64,000 nt of DNA from M3007 sp041736625 (GCA_041736625.1 JBGSTG010000014.1:26623-90622); one strand, 5' to 3'. Counted from the stretch's first letter, positions 1 to 9,559 are shown. Notes: generated by a model from the sequence alone, not told the origin. A program made the numbers and translations.

Positions 1-18
1 GAAAGGTGTCCATTATAT

Positions 19-26
19 TACATTTG
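19..26 (+). promoter_or_regulatory. Candidate -7 promoter element TACATTTG
   Basis: This is an exact match to the Bacteroidota -7 consensus TAnnTTTG. Transcription would start near base 33, only a few bases before the ATG at 37, so either the transcript is nearly leaderless or the second in-frame ATG at 52 is the real start. The -33 region would lie mostly outside the window, so it cannot be checked. Confidence 0.45.
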
Positions 27-36
27 CCATGGACAA

Positions 37-1131
37 ATGAAATTCCTCGATATGAATAAGGATCAAAAACTGGATGAAGTGTTTCGGGTTACCAGCGAAA
101 CATCGATCAGGATGGGTTTCCTGCTCTTGCTGATTGTTTGGTGTTTCCAGATCATTCTGCCCTTCGCCAGTGTGATTGTGTGGGGGGGTATTCTGGCGTT
201 GGCGATGGCGCCATTGCACAGCGGTATTGAGCGCAGGTTGGGCGGAAGGCGCGTATTGGCCTCTACACTGATCATTCTGCTCGGATTTTTGTTCATTCTC
301 GTGCTTAGCGGGTTGTTTCTGGGCTCCATAGTGAACGGTGGGAAAGAATTGGGCGGCAGGTTGGAGGGGGGCACGCTCACCATACCGCCGCCGCCCGACA
401 ATGTTACGGGTTGGCCTTTGATCGGAACAAGCCTGTACAATGCCTGGAAGCAGGCTTCGGAAAGCCTGGGCGGTTTTGTCGCCGAGCACAGGAACCAGAT
501 AAAAGATGCGGGTAGCGTACTGCTGAAAGGCACGCTCAATACGGTGAGCGCGTTTGTGCAATTTATGTTGTCCTTTATCCTGGCCGGTATCCTCCTGGGG
601 ACCACCGGCTCGGCGGATATGGCAAGGCAGTTTTTCAGAAAGCTGGCAGGCGAAAGAGGGGATGAATTTGCGGATATCACGGCCGTAACGGTTCGGAATG
701 TGACCAGAGGCATCATCGGCGTCGCGCTGATCCAGGCAGTGCTAACGGGGCTCGGATTCGTTATGGCCGGCGTGCCACATGCAGGGTTATGGGCACTGGT
801 TGTGCTGGTGCTGGCCATCCTCCAGTTGCCGGCAACGATTGTCACGCTGCCCATCATCATCTGGATTTTTTCAACACTCAGCGTATTCCCGGCCATTTTG
901 TGCTCCGGCTACCTGGTGCTTGCCGGGTTATCCGATAATTTCTTCAAGCCAATCCTGCTGGGCAAGGGCGCACCGGTTCCGATGTTGGTGATCTTTCTGG
1001 GTGTGCTTGGCGGATTTATCATGAGCGGCTTTATCGGCTTGTTCACGGGTGCCATCATCATTTCTATTGGGTATACCTTGTTTCTCTCGTGGCTGGGATA
1101 TCCACAACGGCCCCAGCTGGCCGGGCAGTAG
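37..1131 (+). CDS. AI-2E family transporter (PerM/YdiK-type permease)
   Basis: A 364-residue polytopic inner-membrane protein of the AI-2E family exporter group (PF01594). About eight hydrophobic segments are visible: two near residues 25-60, one near 75-105, then a soluble loop around 110-165 with a PPPPDNVTGWPLIG stretch, then a run of C-terminal helices. That is the usual layout and length for the family, and the loop motif before helix 4 is characteristic. Members export small molecules or ions; the substrate is not predictable here, and the name does not prove AI-2 transport. The second in-frame ATG at 52 (MNKDQK) is an equally plausible start. The gene is alone on its strand and converges with the lipoprotein gene downstream. 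Confidence 0.85.
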   Translation: MKFLDMNKDQKLDEVFRVTSETSIRMGFLLLLIVWCFQIILPFASVIVWGGILALAMAPLHSGIERRLGGRRVLASTLIILLGFLFILVLSGLFLGSIVNGGKELGGRLEGGTLTIPPPPDNVTGWPLIGTSLYNAWKQASESLGGFVAEHRNQIKDAGSVLLKGTLNTVSAFVQFMLSFILAGILLGTTGSADMARQFFRKLAGERGDEFADITAVTVRNVTRGIIGVALIQAVLTGLGFVMAGVPHAGLWALVVLVLAILQLPATIVTLPIIIWIFSTLSVFPAILCSGYLVLAGLSDNFFKPILLGKGAPVPMLVIFLGVLGGFIMSGFIGLFTGAIIISIGYTLFLSWLGYPQRPQLAGQ

Positions 1132-1166
1132 GTTGTTGTTGCCGGTGCGGTTTGCAGGCCGGCTGG

Positions 1167-1931
1167 TTACTGCGGGGTCTGGCTGCTGTCTTTGGTCAAC
1201 ACGTATTTGGCCCGCGCTTCCAGCTCCTGCATGGAAATGATCTCCCGCAGCTGAAACGTTTTGTCGAATCCGGATGCGCCGCCGTAGTGCATGTTACGGT
1301 AAACGAGCCCGAGCCCCTTAGCGTACCACTCTTCCCCTGCGCCTTCAATCTCCGCAGCGCCCTCCTGCTCGTACCCGATGGCTTCGCGCAGGCCAAAACG
1401 GATGGTAGGGTACGACTGGTCGCGGAAGGTGAAGGCGGGTCCGTCGCCCAGAAAACGTCGGTTCCGGATCAGGTAGATGGTGGCGCCCGGCGTGGATGGA
1501 GGGGAATAGGACAGGCTGAAAAGGAATACGCCCAGCGAATCCGTCACCTGAAACGGAAATAGGTTGGGCGAAGCGACCGTGGCAGGCACCTGGATAAGGG
1601 TGCTGCGTGTGCTGTCGGGTTCATACAGAAAATAGTCGCGCAGCAGGGCGCCGCTCTTCACGAGTTTCTCTCGTGTGATCTGCCGGATTTCAAACGTTTG
1701 GTCATAATTGGTGCACGACAGGAAAATGCCGCTGTCGCGAACAAAGCCGCGGCAGTACCAGTATTCCGGGGCCGACGAGTCGCCGGCAGGCAAATCGTAC
1801 ACATACACTTTACCACCCAGCAGATCGAGTGCGGGAAAATAGTAATCGCGGACGTCGCGGTTCCCCGATGTGCATGCCGCCGCAAACAGCACCAGGCCAA
1901 AAATCAGTAAGCGCTGTGTTAGGTTGTTCAT
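1167..1931 (-). CDS. Hypothetical lipoprotein
   Basis: A 254-residue protein whose N-terminus is a lipoprotein signal peptide: hydrophobic core LLIFGLVLFAAAC, with lipobox AAAC and Cys about 20 residues in. I start at the ATG that begins MNNLTQ, because the upstream in-frame ATG would put seven extra residues before the signal. I do not recognise the mature domain. It has alternating beta-rich stretches (YVYDLP, FEIRQITREKL, FTFRDQSYPTIRFGL), suggesting a small beta-barrel fold on the periplasmic side of a membrane. It lies 17 bases downstream of the DUF4286 gene, so the two are probably co-transcribed. Confidence 0.7.
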   Translation of the reverse strand: MNNLTQRLLIFGLVLFAAACTSGNRDVRDYYFPALDLLGGKVYVYDLPAGDSSAPEYWYCRGFVRDSGIFLSCTNYDQTFEIRQITREKLVKSGALLRDYFLYEPDSTRSTLIQVPATVASPNLFPFQVTDSLGVFLFSLSYSPPSTPGATIYLIRNRRFLGDGPAFTFRDQSYPTIRFGLREAIGYEQEGAAEIEGAGEEWYAKGLGLVYRNMHYGGASGFDKTFQLREIISMQELEARAKYVLTKDSSQTPQ

Positions 1932-1948
1932 AAATAACGACTTGTATT

Positions 1949-2266
1949 TCAAGTGCTTTCCAGGGTAATGACTTCCATGATGGTGCGAAAGGCGGCGAAC
2001 CGGCCCTCGTAGCGCTGCTGGTGATCGGCCTGCAGGTGAGGTGCGAATTCTTCCTGATACCGGCGCAGGTGGTCGATGTCCGGAACCAGGTATTGCACGG
2101 TAAAGATTTCGGCGTCCTCGTGTTCGTGGCCAAGGAGCCGGCTCAGGCGGTAGGAGCGGAACATGCCGGTGCCCATCACTGCGGGAATGTGCACGGTTTG
2201 CATCCAGTGCAGCCAGTCCTCGTGCACATCCCGGTCGACGGTAATGGTGACGTTATAAAGTAACAT
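1949..2266 (-). CDS. DUF4286 family protein
   Basis: A 105-residue cytoplasmic protein matching the DUF4286 family, which is common in Bacteroidota. The typical opening MLLYNVTITVDRDVHEDW is followed by WMQTVHIPAVMGTGMF, with the conserved HIP and G-MF positions, and an ExxxQY-type middle segment (IFTVQYLVPD). The fold is probably a dimeric alpha/beta ferredoxin-like barrel, as in antibiotic-biosynthesis monooxygenase relatives, but no function is established. It is the first gene of a two-gene minus-strand unit with the lipoprotein and is divergent from the T9SS gene at 2370. Confidence 0.8.
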   Translation of the reverse strand: MLLYNVTITVDRDVHEDWLHWMQTVHIPAVMGTGMFRSYRLSRLLGHEHEDAEIFTVQYLVPDIDHLRRYQEEFAPHLQADHQQRYEGRFAAFRTIMEVITLEST

Positions 2267-2369
2267 AGCGACAAAAGAACAAATTTTTCAGTTGTTATCC
2301 AAAAATTTACCGATCTTGTTAACCGTTGGAAGATATACGCTGTTTCGCATCCACCAAGACTAATGTTCC

Positions 2370-5114
2370 ATGCCTTTTTTCTACCGTTTATTTGCCTTTG
2401 CCGGATTGCTCTTGCTTCCGTTCCTACTGAGGGCCACGCACAACCGCGCCGGTGAAATTCACATCCGGCAGATTGGCCCGCTGACCGTTGAGGCCACCAT
2501 CATCACCTGGACGAAGGCCAGCAGTGTGAATGCCGACCGCGATTCGCTGACCATCAATTGGGGGGATGGCACGTTCCAGTCCGTGGTGCGCAGCAACGGT
2601 GGTGGGGCAGGGGTGGTGTTGCCCAACGACATCAAGTTCAACACGTATGTAGCCATCCACACCTACGCAGGCCCTTCGCGCTACACCATTTCCATGACCG
2701 ATCCCAACCGAAACGGCGGTATCGTGAACGTGAATCCGCCCTCTTCGGACAATGTGCCCTTTCACATTGCCACTACCTACCAGTTCCAGGATCCCCAATT
2801 TGGCGGTAATAACACCACCCCATTCCTGATCCAGCCCCCCATCGACGTGGCCTGCATGGGCAAGCCGTTCAAACACAACCCGAATGCGTACGACCCGGAT
2901 GGCGACAGCCTCTCCTACCAGTTTATCGTGCCGCTGCAATCCTCCAACACCCCGGTGCCCAACTATTCTTTTCCCAACCAGATAAACCCGGGCCCGGACA
3001 ACAACCTGAAACTGGACACCCGAAACGGCGACATCCTGTGGGAAACACCCCAGGCGCCGGGGGAGTACAACCTGGCGTTTATCATCGTCTCGTGGCGCAA
3101 CGGACGCCCCATCGATACCACCATTCGCGACATGCAGATCCTGGTTGAACAATGCGAAAACAACCCGCCCGACGTGGTGTCGGAAGACCAGTACTGTGTG
3201 ATCGCCGGTGAAAAACTGGTCTTTCAGGTGACGGCTACCGATCCCGATACCAGCGATCGGGTGAGGCTTACCGCGCTCGGCGGCCCGTTCAACACCCCCG
3301 TCAGTCCGGCTACTTTCGATGCGCCGGCCACTTCGGTTTTCCCCCCGGTAACCGGCACCTTTGAGTGGCAAACGACTTGCGAGCACATCTCCAGGCAGCC
3401 CTACTCCGTGGTGTTCAAGGCCGTCGATTCCGTCAGCCGTTCCGTACCCCAGTTGGCCGACCTGAAAACGGTATCCATCAAGGTAGTGGGGCCGCCGCCA
3501 CTCGACGTGCAGGCCACCGCCACGCAGGGCGTGGTGACCGTCAGTTGGGAAAACCCCTATTTCTGCGAAAATGCCGCCGACGATTATTTTTATGGTTTCT
3601 CCGTGTGGCGGCGCGAAGGGAGCAACCCGTTCGATCCGGACAGCTGCACACCGGGGCTGGCCGGACGCGGATATACCGAACTGGTTTTCATCACATCTAC
3701 GGTTGAAAACGGAAGGTATGTTTTTCAGGACCCCAACGTGGAACGCGGCAGGACATACTGTTACCGGGTGCTGGCCAAATTTGCCCGCACCTCTTTTGGC
3801 GGGTACCGCTACAACCTGGTGGAAAGCCTGCCCTCCGACGAAGTGTGCGTGCAACTCCCTCGCGACATCCCGCTCATCACCAACGTGTCGGTGCTGCAAA
3901 CGGACCCCGTTAATGGCGCCATAGAGGTACGCTGGACCAAGCCGGTTGCCGCCGACCTGGATACCATCCGGAACCCCGGCCCCTACCGGTATCAGCTGTT
4001 GCGCGCCGATGGCCTGTCCGGCGGAACCCTTCAGCCCGTTCCCGGCGCCACTTTCGACGCGCCGGCTTTCTGGCTGGCCAACGACACCTTCTTCATCGAC
4101 CAGACGGGGTTGAACACTTCCGGACAGCCGTACCATTACAAAGTAAACTTTTTTGTAAGCGGAAACACCACGCCGTTGGGCAACAGCCCCACCGCATCGT
4201 CGGTATTCCTCTCCGTCGCGTCAACCGACCGACGAAACATCCTCACGTGGACGCACCAGACCCCCTGGAAAAACAACGAATTCGCCGCTTTCCGGCTTGA
4301 CAACGCCACCGGACAGTTCGACTCCATCGGCGTATCCAACACCGATTCATACGAAGACCGGGAACTCACCAACGGCCAGGAATACTGTTACTATGTGCGC
4401 AGTAAGGGCACGTACAGCATAGACGGCGTACCCGATCCGCTGTTCAACCTGTCGCAACGGGCGTGCGGCATCCCGCTGGACACCATCCCGCCTTGTGTGC
4501 CGACCTTGGCGGTGGGCAACCTGTGCAACGGCGAGCCGGGAAACGAGCCCGACCCGCCCTTTGAGAACATCCTGAGCTGGAACAACCCGAACCTGGACTG
4601 CCCGGAGTCGGCCGACGCTGTTCGATATCGCATCTGGTACGCTTTTGACCCCGACGGAACGCCTCAGGTCATTGAAACCATCGAAGATCCGGCCATCGTA
4701 CAATGGGTGCACAGTCTGCCAGACGGTTTGGCCGGTTGTTATGCTGTTTCGGCCATCGATTCGGTGGGCAATGAAAGTGCGCTGAGTGAAGTTATTTGCG
4801 TGGATAATTGTCCGCAATATGTTCTCCCTAACGCATTTACGCCCAACGGAGACGAGCAGAACGACCGCTTTACACCCTTCCCGGGCTGGCGGTTTGTTTC
4901 GCGGGTCGATTTCCAGGCTTTTAACCGGTGGGGAAATTTGGTGTTTCAAACCAGCGACCCTGCGCTGCAATGGGACGGGCGGAATATGCAAGGGGAACAA
5001 CTGTCGGAGGGCACCTATTTCTACCGGTGTCTGGTGTACGAAAGCCGGGTAGGGGGCGAGGTGCTTCGTTCGGAAATCCTCAGCGGATACATCGAACTGA
5101 TTCGGGGACAGTGA
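2370..5114 (+). CDS. T9SS type B secreted protein with Fn3/Ig-like modules and gliding-motility C-terminal domain
   Basis: A 914-residue secreted protein. Residues 1-22 form a signal peptide (FYRLFAFAGLLLLPFLLRAT). A beta-sandwich region follows with a GEIHIRQIGPLTVEATI opening typical of large Bacteroidota adhesins. Residues about 270-360 resemble a cadherin/PKD-type module (ATDPDTSDRVRL), and about 375-800 hold several Fn3-like repeats (VTVSWENP, IEVRWTKP, NILTWTHQTPW). The last 95 residues are a CHU_C/type B sorting domain: LPNAFTPNGDEQNDRF, FNRWGNLVFQT, WDGRNMQGEQLSEGTYFY. The protein should be exported through T9SS and held at or released from the cell surface. No catalytic motif is seen; adhesion or a structural role is inference. 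Confidence 0.9.
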   Translation: MPFFYRLFAFAGLLLLPFLLRATHNRAGEIHIRQIGPLTVEATIITWTKASSVNADRDSLTINWGDGTFQSVVRSNGGGAGVVLPNDIKFNTYVAIHTYAGPSRYTISMTDPNRNGGIVNVNPPSSDNVPFHIATTYQFQDPQFGGNNTTPFLIQPPIDVACMGKPFKHNPNAYDPDGDSLSYQFIVPLQSSNTPVPNYSFPNQINPGPDNNLKLDTRNGDILWETPQAPGEYNLAFIIVSWRNGRPIDTTIRDMQILVEQCENNPPDVVSEDQYCVIAGEKLVFQVTATDPDTSDRVRLTALGGPFNTPVSPATFDAPATSVFPPVTGTFEWQTTCEHISRQPYSVVFKAVDSVSRSVPQLADLKTVSIKVVGPPPLDVQATATQGVVTVSWENPYFCENAADDYFYGFSVWRREGSNPFDPDSCTPGLAGRGYTELVFITSTVENGRYVFQDPNVERGRTYCYRVLAKFARTSFGGYRYNLVESLPSDEVCVQLPRDIPLITNVSVLQTDPVNGAIEVRWTKPVAADLDTIRNPGPYRYQLLRADGLSGGTLQPVPGATFDAPAFWLANDTFFIDQTGLNTSGQPYHYKVNFFVSGNTTPLGNSPTASSVFLSVASTDRRNILTWTHQTPWKNNEFAAFRLDNATGQFDSIGVSNTDSYEDRELTNGQEYCYYVRSKGTYSIDGVPDPLFNLSQRACGIPLDTIPPCVPTLAVGNLCNGEPGNEPDPPFENILSWNNPNLDCPESADAVRYRIWYAFDPDGTPQVIETIEDPAIVQWVHSLPDGLAGCYAVSAIDSVGNESALSEVICVDNCPQYVLPNAFTPNGDEQNDRFTPFPGWRFVSRVDFQAFNRWGNLVFQTSDPALQWDGRNMQGEQLSEGTYFYRCLVYESRVGGEVLRSEILSGYIELIRGQ

Positions 5115-5196
5115 TATGACGGAGGGGTATTTTGCCCGGCCTTATGCTCAAAACACGACAAATGCGCATTTCTGACGGGCCCTTTCTGCCGCTCCG

Positions 5197-5225
5197 TTGT
5201 TAACCCATACGTATCTTTACCTTCG
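5197..5225 (+). promoter_or_regulatory. Candidate Bacteroidota promoter
   Basis: TTG at 5197-5199, 18 bases of spacer, then TACCTTCG at 5218-5225, one mismatch from TAnnTTTG. The spacing fits the Bacteroidota sigma-ABfr architecture and places the start of transcription roughly 15 bases before the ATG at 5247. Confidence 0.45.
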
Positions 5226-5246
5226 ATCATTCAATCATCCCGAACC

Positions 5247-7772
5247 ATGCGAACAATCTTCCTGCTTTCCTTTTTGGTAATCTCCTTTTCAGGGCTTTTT
5301 GCCGGGTCGCCCTATTTGGCCGAAGGCCAGGGTTACTACACCGTGACCTTTCCCAACGACACCACCATCTATGGGTGCGGCGCCGTCGCGCCGGTTGTGC
5401 AACCCGTGATCAGCCATTACGGCCAGTGCAATTTCGCGGTTGGGATTTCGTACCAGGACGAGGTTTTTTACCTCAGCGGATCCACCTCCTGTTACAAAAT
5501 CGCCCGCCGTTGGCGCTTGCTGTGGTGGTGCGACTATCATCCCACCTACACGCCGACCGTCATTCCCAATCCAACCAATTCCGATCTGGGACCCACTGTG
5601 GATGCCCACGCGGTGAACCACGGGTTTCTGGAGTACACCCAGATCATCAAGGTGCTCGACGGAGAGGCGCCCGTGATCGCCGGATGCCCGACGGCTGCAC
5701 TGGATTTTTGCGATATTACCGACAACAACCCGCAATTCTGGAACGCCTCGTTCTGGTGGGACGCCGCAACCGGCAAACACGATCTGTGCGAAAGACCGGT
5801 TGACCTCCCCGTTATGGCTTTCGATTCCTGCACCGGAACCAACCTGAAAGCGCGTTACTTGTTGTTGCTTGACCTGGACAACAACGGGTCGATGGAAACC
5901 GTAGTGTCGAGTACCAACCCCCCGGCGCCCGGAACCATCGCTGCCGGCAACGCCCAGAACCCGAATTACACAGGCGGGAATGTGCAGGTATTCGACCACC
6001 GTCCGGTGGCTGCCAACCTCAAATACCGCTTTGCGGTAGAAACGGGAACGGACCCCGCTACGGGACAGTTTGTCGCTGCCGCTCGCTGGAACACCGAGCT
6101 GACGCCCGGTCAGTTTGTGCAGCCTGAGTTGCCCGCCGGCAAACACAAAATCAAGTGGTTTATTGAAGACGGCTGCGGAAATACGGCCTCCTGCGAATAC
6201 ATGTTTGTCATCCGGGACTGTAAGGCGCCCACCGTGGTGTGCATCAACGGCCTGAGCACAAACCTCATGCAGACCGGCATGGTTGTCCTGGCCGATACCT
6301 CGTTTATTCACTACCTCGCAGACAACTGCACGCCCGTAGCCCAAATCCGTACCGGCATCCGCAAGGCAGGAACGGGAACAGGATTTCCACAAAATAGCCA
6401 TTCCGTGACTTTTGATTGCACCGAATTGGGCAAACAGGAGGTGGAGGTGTGGGCCATTGACGTGGACGGAAACGCCGACTTCTGCAAGACCTTCGTAGAT
6501 GTTCAGGATAACATGGGGGTTTGCAAACCCTCGAGCAAATTCGGCGGACATATCGCCGGCCAGAACCTGAAACCACTGCCCGGCATGCCTGTTTATTTGA
6601 AAAAAGCAGGCAAAACAACGGAAATGGCACTGGCCGACGCCCAGGGGAATTACCAGTTCGACCCCCAGGCGGCCGGGTGCGACTACACCGTGGCGCCTCA
6701 TTTCGACACCCTGCCCCTGGCCGGGGTGAACACGCTCGACGTGTTGCTGACCGCCCTGCACCAGTCCAAATTCCTGTCCATCAGCAATCCGTATGCCTTG
6801 CTGGCTGCCGATGCCGACGGGAACGGGCTGGTCAACCAGGCCGACGCAACCGTGCTCATCCAACTGCTGTTGGGCGACGTGCAATCGTTCCCGGGCTTGC
6901 CCTCCTGGCAGTTTGTCGATCAGACGTACACTTTTGCGGATCCCGCAAACCCCTTCCCGGCCGGATTGCCGGCTTTGGAAACGTTCTGCCTGATGCCGGA
7001 CGCTTCGCCTGTTTTTTCCTTCATCGGCATCAAAACAGGGGATGTCAATGCATCAGCCCAAACCCAACTCACCCAAACGGGGGGGCTAGACCGGCAGGAA
7101 TACGTCAACTATTCGGTTGCTCAAACCCGTATATCGGCCGGACAGTCCATTCGGGTGCCCGTATTTGCACCCCAAATGGACAACCTCGCGGCCCTGCAGC
7201 TGGCGTTGGGCTTCGACCCCGAGGCGCTGGCGCTGCGTCAGGTAGAACCGGCACTCCTGCCGGTGGACTGGATCCGGGCCAACACAGAAAAACACCGCAT
7301 CTCGGCCAGCTGGCATTCGGTCGACGTATTCGGGCGGACGCCCGATAAAAATGCCGGAAGGGAATTGTTTGTCCTGAATTTCACAGCGTTGAAAAACGGT
7401 TTGCTGAGTGATTATTTGTTCCTGGACAGCGAAAGGATCGCTTCCGAAGTGTATGATGTAAACCTGCATACCATACCTGCCGGCCTGGCTTTCGAGCGCC
7501 GGGCAGCCCGCCGCGCATCGTTCGGGATCGACCAAATCCGGCCCAACCCGGCATCCGACCGCGTACAGGTCACCTGCTATGCACCCGAACCCTGCGAGGT
7601 GCGTTTCCGCTGGGTGGATGCCAAAGGTCAGGTGCAGGGAACGGAAAACAGAAGCCTGACCGAAGGCGATCAAGTTCTTTCGTTCGACCTGCCGGCAACG
7701 TCCCCGGGAATGCTTTTCCTGCATGCCGACGGCGCCCATGGAAATGCTGTAATGCAGGTGGTCAGGGAATAA
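5247..7772 (+). CDS. T9SS type A secreted protein with dockerin-like and cohesin-like modules
   Basis: An 841-residue protein with a signal peptide (FLLSFLVISFSGLFAG). The N-terminal two thirds are beta-rich, HYR-like modules. Near residues 425-500 is a carboxypeptidase-regulatory-like segment (FGGHIAGQNLKPLPGMPV). At about 515-540 lies a dockerin-like calcium loop (DADGNGLVNQADATVLIQ), with the usual companion GIKTGDVNAS. A cohesin-like beta module follows (SIRVPVFAP, LQLALGFDPEAL), and the end is a type A sorting domain starting IRPNPASDRVQV. The same order occurs in the gene at 44040. It has its own promoter and probably forms a surface or extracellular scaffold-like protein; the binding partner is unknown. 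Confidence 0.88.
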   Translation: MRTIFLLSFLVISFSGLFAGSPYLAEGQGYYTVTFPNDTTIYGCGAVAPVVQPVISHYGQCNFAVGISYQDEVFYLSGSTSCYKIARRWRLLWWCDYHPTYTPTVIPNPTNSDLGPTVDAHAVNHGFLEYTQIIKVLDGEAPVIAGCPTAALDFCDITDNNPQFWNASFWWDAATGKHDLCERPVDLPVMAFDSCTGTNLKARYLLLLDLDNNGSMETVVSSTNPPAPGTIAAGNAQNPNYTGGNVQVFDHRPVAANLKYRFAVETGTDPATGQFVAAARWNTELTPGQFVQPELPAGKHKIKWFIEDGCGNTASCEYMFVIRDCKAPTVVCINGLSTNLMQTGMVVLADTSFIHYLADNCTPVAQIRTGIRKAGTGTGFPQNSHSVTFDCTELGKQEVEVWAIDVDGNADFCKTFVDVQDNMGVCKPSSKFGGHIAGQNLKPLPGMPVYLKKAGKTTEMALADAQGNYQFDPQAAGCDYTVAPHFDTLPLAGVNTLDVLLTALHQSKFLSISNPYALLAADADGNGLVNQADATVLIQLLLGDVQSFPGLPSWQFVDQTYTFADPANPFPAGLPALETFCLMPDASPVFSFIGIKTGDVNASAQTQLTQTGGLDRQEYVNYSVAQTRISAGQSIRVPVFAPQMDNLAALQLALGFDPEALALRQVEPALLPVDWIRANTEKHRISASWHSVDVFGRTPDKNAGRELFVLNFTALKNGLLSDYLFLDSERIASEVYDVNLHTIPAGLAFERRAARRASFGIDQIRPNPASDRVQVTCYAPEPCEVRFRWVDAKGQVQGTENRSLTEGDQVLSFDLPATSPGMLFLHADGAHGNAVMQVVRE

Positions 7773-7788
7773 GCGCACTGGATATTTA

Positions 7789-7834
7789 TTTTTGCCGCGA
7801 ATTAGCGCGAATTCGCGCTAATTCGCGGCAAAAA
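7789..7834. repeat. 46-bp perfect palindrome, also present at 28.4 kb
   Basis: The arms TTGCCGCGAATTAGCGCG and their exact complement meet at a central GAATTC. The same 42-base core forms the centre of the larger palindrome at 28422-28473. It lies between a T9SS gene and the fhs promoter, so it could end the upstream transcript as well as being a dispersed repeat. Confidence 0.9.
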
Positions 7835-7856
7835 ATAAAGACGCGGTTTTCCGCTT

Positions 7857-7864
7857 TACCTTTG
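7857..7864 (+). promoter_or_regulatory. Candidate -7 element TACCTTTG for fhs
   Basis: Exact TAnnTTTG match 25 bases before the fhs ATG. No clear TTG is seen at the -33 position. The palindrome at 7789-7834 ends 22 bases upstream and so covers the -33 region. Confidence 0.4.
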
Positions 7865-7888
7865 CCGCGCATCAAATGCCTGCATCGA

Positions 7889-9559
7889 ATGACCGATCTC
7901 GACATTGCCCGTTCTGTTTCCCCGTTGCCCATTGCCGAGATTGCCGCCCTTCGCGGCATTCCTGCCGATGTGCTTGAGCCGTATGGCCGTTTCAAGGCCA
8001 AACTTCCGCACAGTCTGCTGCCGGCGCCCGGCCAGCCGCTGGGCAAGCTCATCCTGGTGTCGGCCATTTCGCCCACTCCGGCGGGTGAGGGCAAAACCAC
8101 CGTCACCATCGGTCTCACCGATGCGCTCAACCGGATCGGAAAAAAGGCCGGCGCTGCCTTGCGCGAGCCCTCGCTGGGCCCCGTGTTCGGCATCAAAGGC
8201 GGCGCGACCGGCGGCGGATACGCACAGGTCATCCCGATGGAGGACATCAACCTGCACTTTACGGGCGACATCACGGCGGTGGAGCGCGCGCACAACCTGC
8301 TGGCGGCCCTCATCGACAACCGGCTGCATTTTCCGGAGCCTGGGCCGGTCATCGACCCCCGGACGGTGCTGTGGAAGCGCGTGATGGACCTCAGCGACCG
8401 CAGCCTGCGCCGGGTGACCATCGGTCTGGGCGGCCCCGGGAACGGCGTACCCCGCGAGACCGGCTTCGACATCGCCGTGGCTTCGGAGGTGATGGCTATT
8501 TTGTGTCTGACCCAGAGCATCCCCGAGCTCAAGGAACGCCTCGGCCGCATCCTCATCGGCTTCGGACCCGGCGGCAAAACACCCGTGTATGCCAGCGACC
8601 TGCAGGCTGCCGGCGCCATGGCGGCGCTCCTCAAGGATGCCCTTCAGCCCAACCTGGTGCAGACGCTCGAGCGCAACCCGGCCATCCTGCACGGCGGTCC
8701 GTTTGCGAACATCGCCCAGGGAACGAACAGCATCCTCGCCACCCGCATGGCGCTCGGCATGAACGATTACGTAGTGACGGAGGCGGGTTTTGGCTTCGAC
8801 CTAGGCGGGGAAAAATTTATCGACATCAAGTGCCGGGAGGCGGGCTTTTTCCCGCATGCGGTGGTGCTGGTCGCCACGACGCGCGCCTTGAAGTACCACG
8901 GCGGCGTCAAGCTGCCCGAACTCAAGACGGAAAACCTCGATGCGCTGCGTGCCGGGTTTGTCAACCTGGCCCGGCACGTGGCCAACGTCCGCCAATTCGG
9001 CATCGCGCCGTTTGTAGCCATCAACCGGTTCTCGGGGGATACGGAGGCGGAGCTGACCCTGCTGCAATCCTTGTGCGGCGAACTGGACACCCCGGCTTTT
9101 GTGTGTGAGGTATGGGCCAGGGGCGGCGCGGGCGCCGAGCATCTGGCCGAGGCGGTGGCTCAGGCGGCAGACGCGTCGGACGCGCAACCCCGATTTCTCT
9201 ACGAGCGCGAATGGTCGATAGAAAAAAAGATCGAGACGCTCGCCACCCAGTACTACGGCGCCGGGGAGGTGGATTACAGCCCGGCGGCGCGTACGGCCCT
9301 CAAGCGCATCAAAGACCTTGGCCTGGAGCACCTGCTGGTGTGCATGGCCAAAACCCAGAAGTCCATTTCCGACAACCCGCGCCTGCTTGGCGCCCCCAGC
9401 GGCTACACGTTTACGGTGAACGACATCGAAATTGCTGCAGGCGCCGGATTTGTGGTTCCCATCGCCGGGGAAATGCTGCGCATGCCCGGGTTGCCGGTGC
9501 ATCCGGCTGCCGAGGGCATGGACCTGGACGCGGAAGGCAGGATCACGGGTTTGTTTTAA
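7889..9559 (+). CDS. fhs: Formate--tetrahydrofolate ligase
   Basis: A 556-residue cytosolic enzyme that joins formate to tetrahydrofolate using ATP, giving 10-formyl-THF for one-carbon metabolism. Its length matches the family. The ATP-binding loop PTPAGEGKTT is at residues 62-71, followed by REPSLGPVFGIKGGATGGG and the conserved MEDINLHFTGD. The ATG at 7889 is preferred to an upstream TTG because the family starts near this point and the -7 element lies just upstream. The 3' end (codons for GRITGLF and the stop) is part of a local repeat that is copied into the end of the convergent mpgP gene. Confidence 0.97.
   Translation: MTDLDIARSVSPLPIAEIAALRGIPADVLEPYGRFKAKLPHSLLPAPGQPLGKLILVSAISPTPAGEGKTTVTIGLTDALNRIGKKAGAALREPSLGPVFGIKGGATGGGYAQVIPMEDINLHFTGDITAVERAHNLLAALIDNRLHFPEPGPVIDPRTVLWKRVMDLSDRSLRRVTIGLGGPGNGVPRETGFDIAVASEVMAILCLTQSIPELKERLGRILIGFGPGGKTPVYASDLQAAGAMAALLKDALQPNLVQTLERNPAILHGGPFANIAQGTNSILATRMALGMNDYVVTEAGFGFDLGGEKFIDIKCREAGFFPHAVVLVATTRALKYHGGVKLPELKTENLDALRAGFVNLARHVANVRQFGIAPFVAINRFSGDTEAELTLLQSLCGELDTPAFVCEVWARGGAGAEHLAEAVAQAADASDAQPRFLYEREWSIEKKIETLATQYYGAGEVDYSPAARTALKRIKDLGLEHLLVCMAKTQKSISDNPRLLGAPSGYTFTVNDIEIAAGAGFVVPIAGEMLRMPGLPVHPAAEGMDLDAEGRITGLF

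Noticed and set aside
2424..4136. Long minus-strand open frame opposite the first T9SS gene
   Set aside because: GC-rich codon bias of the plus-strand gene leaves the complementary frame open; the translation is Gly/Val/His/Arg-rich and has no domain.
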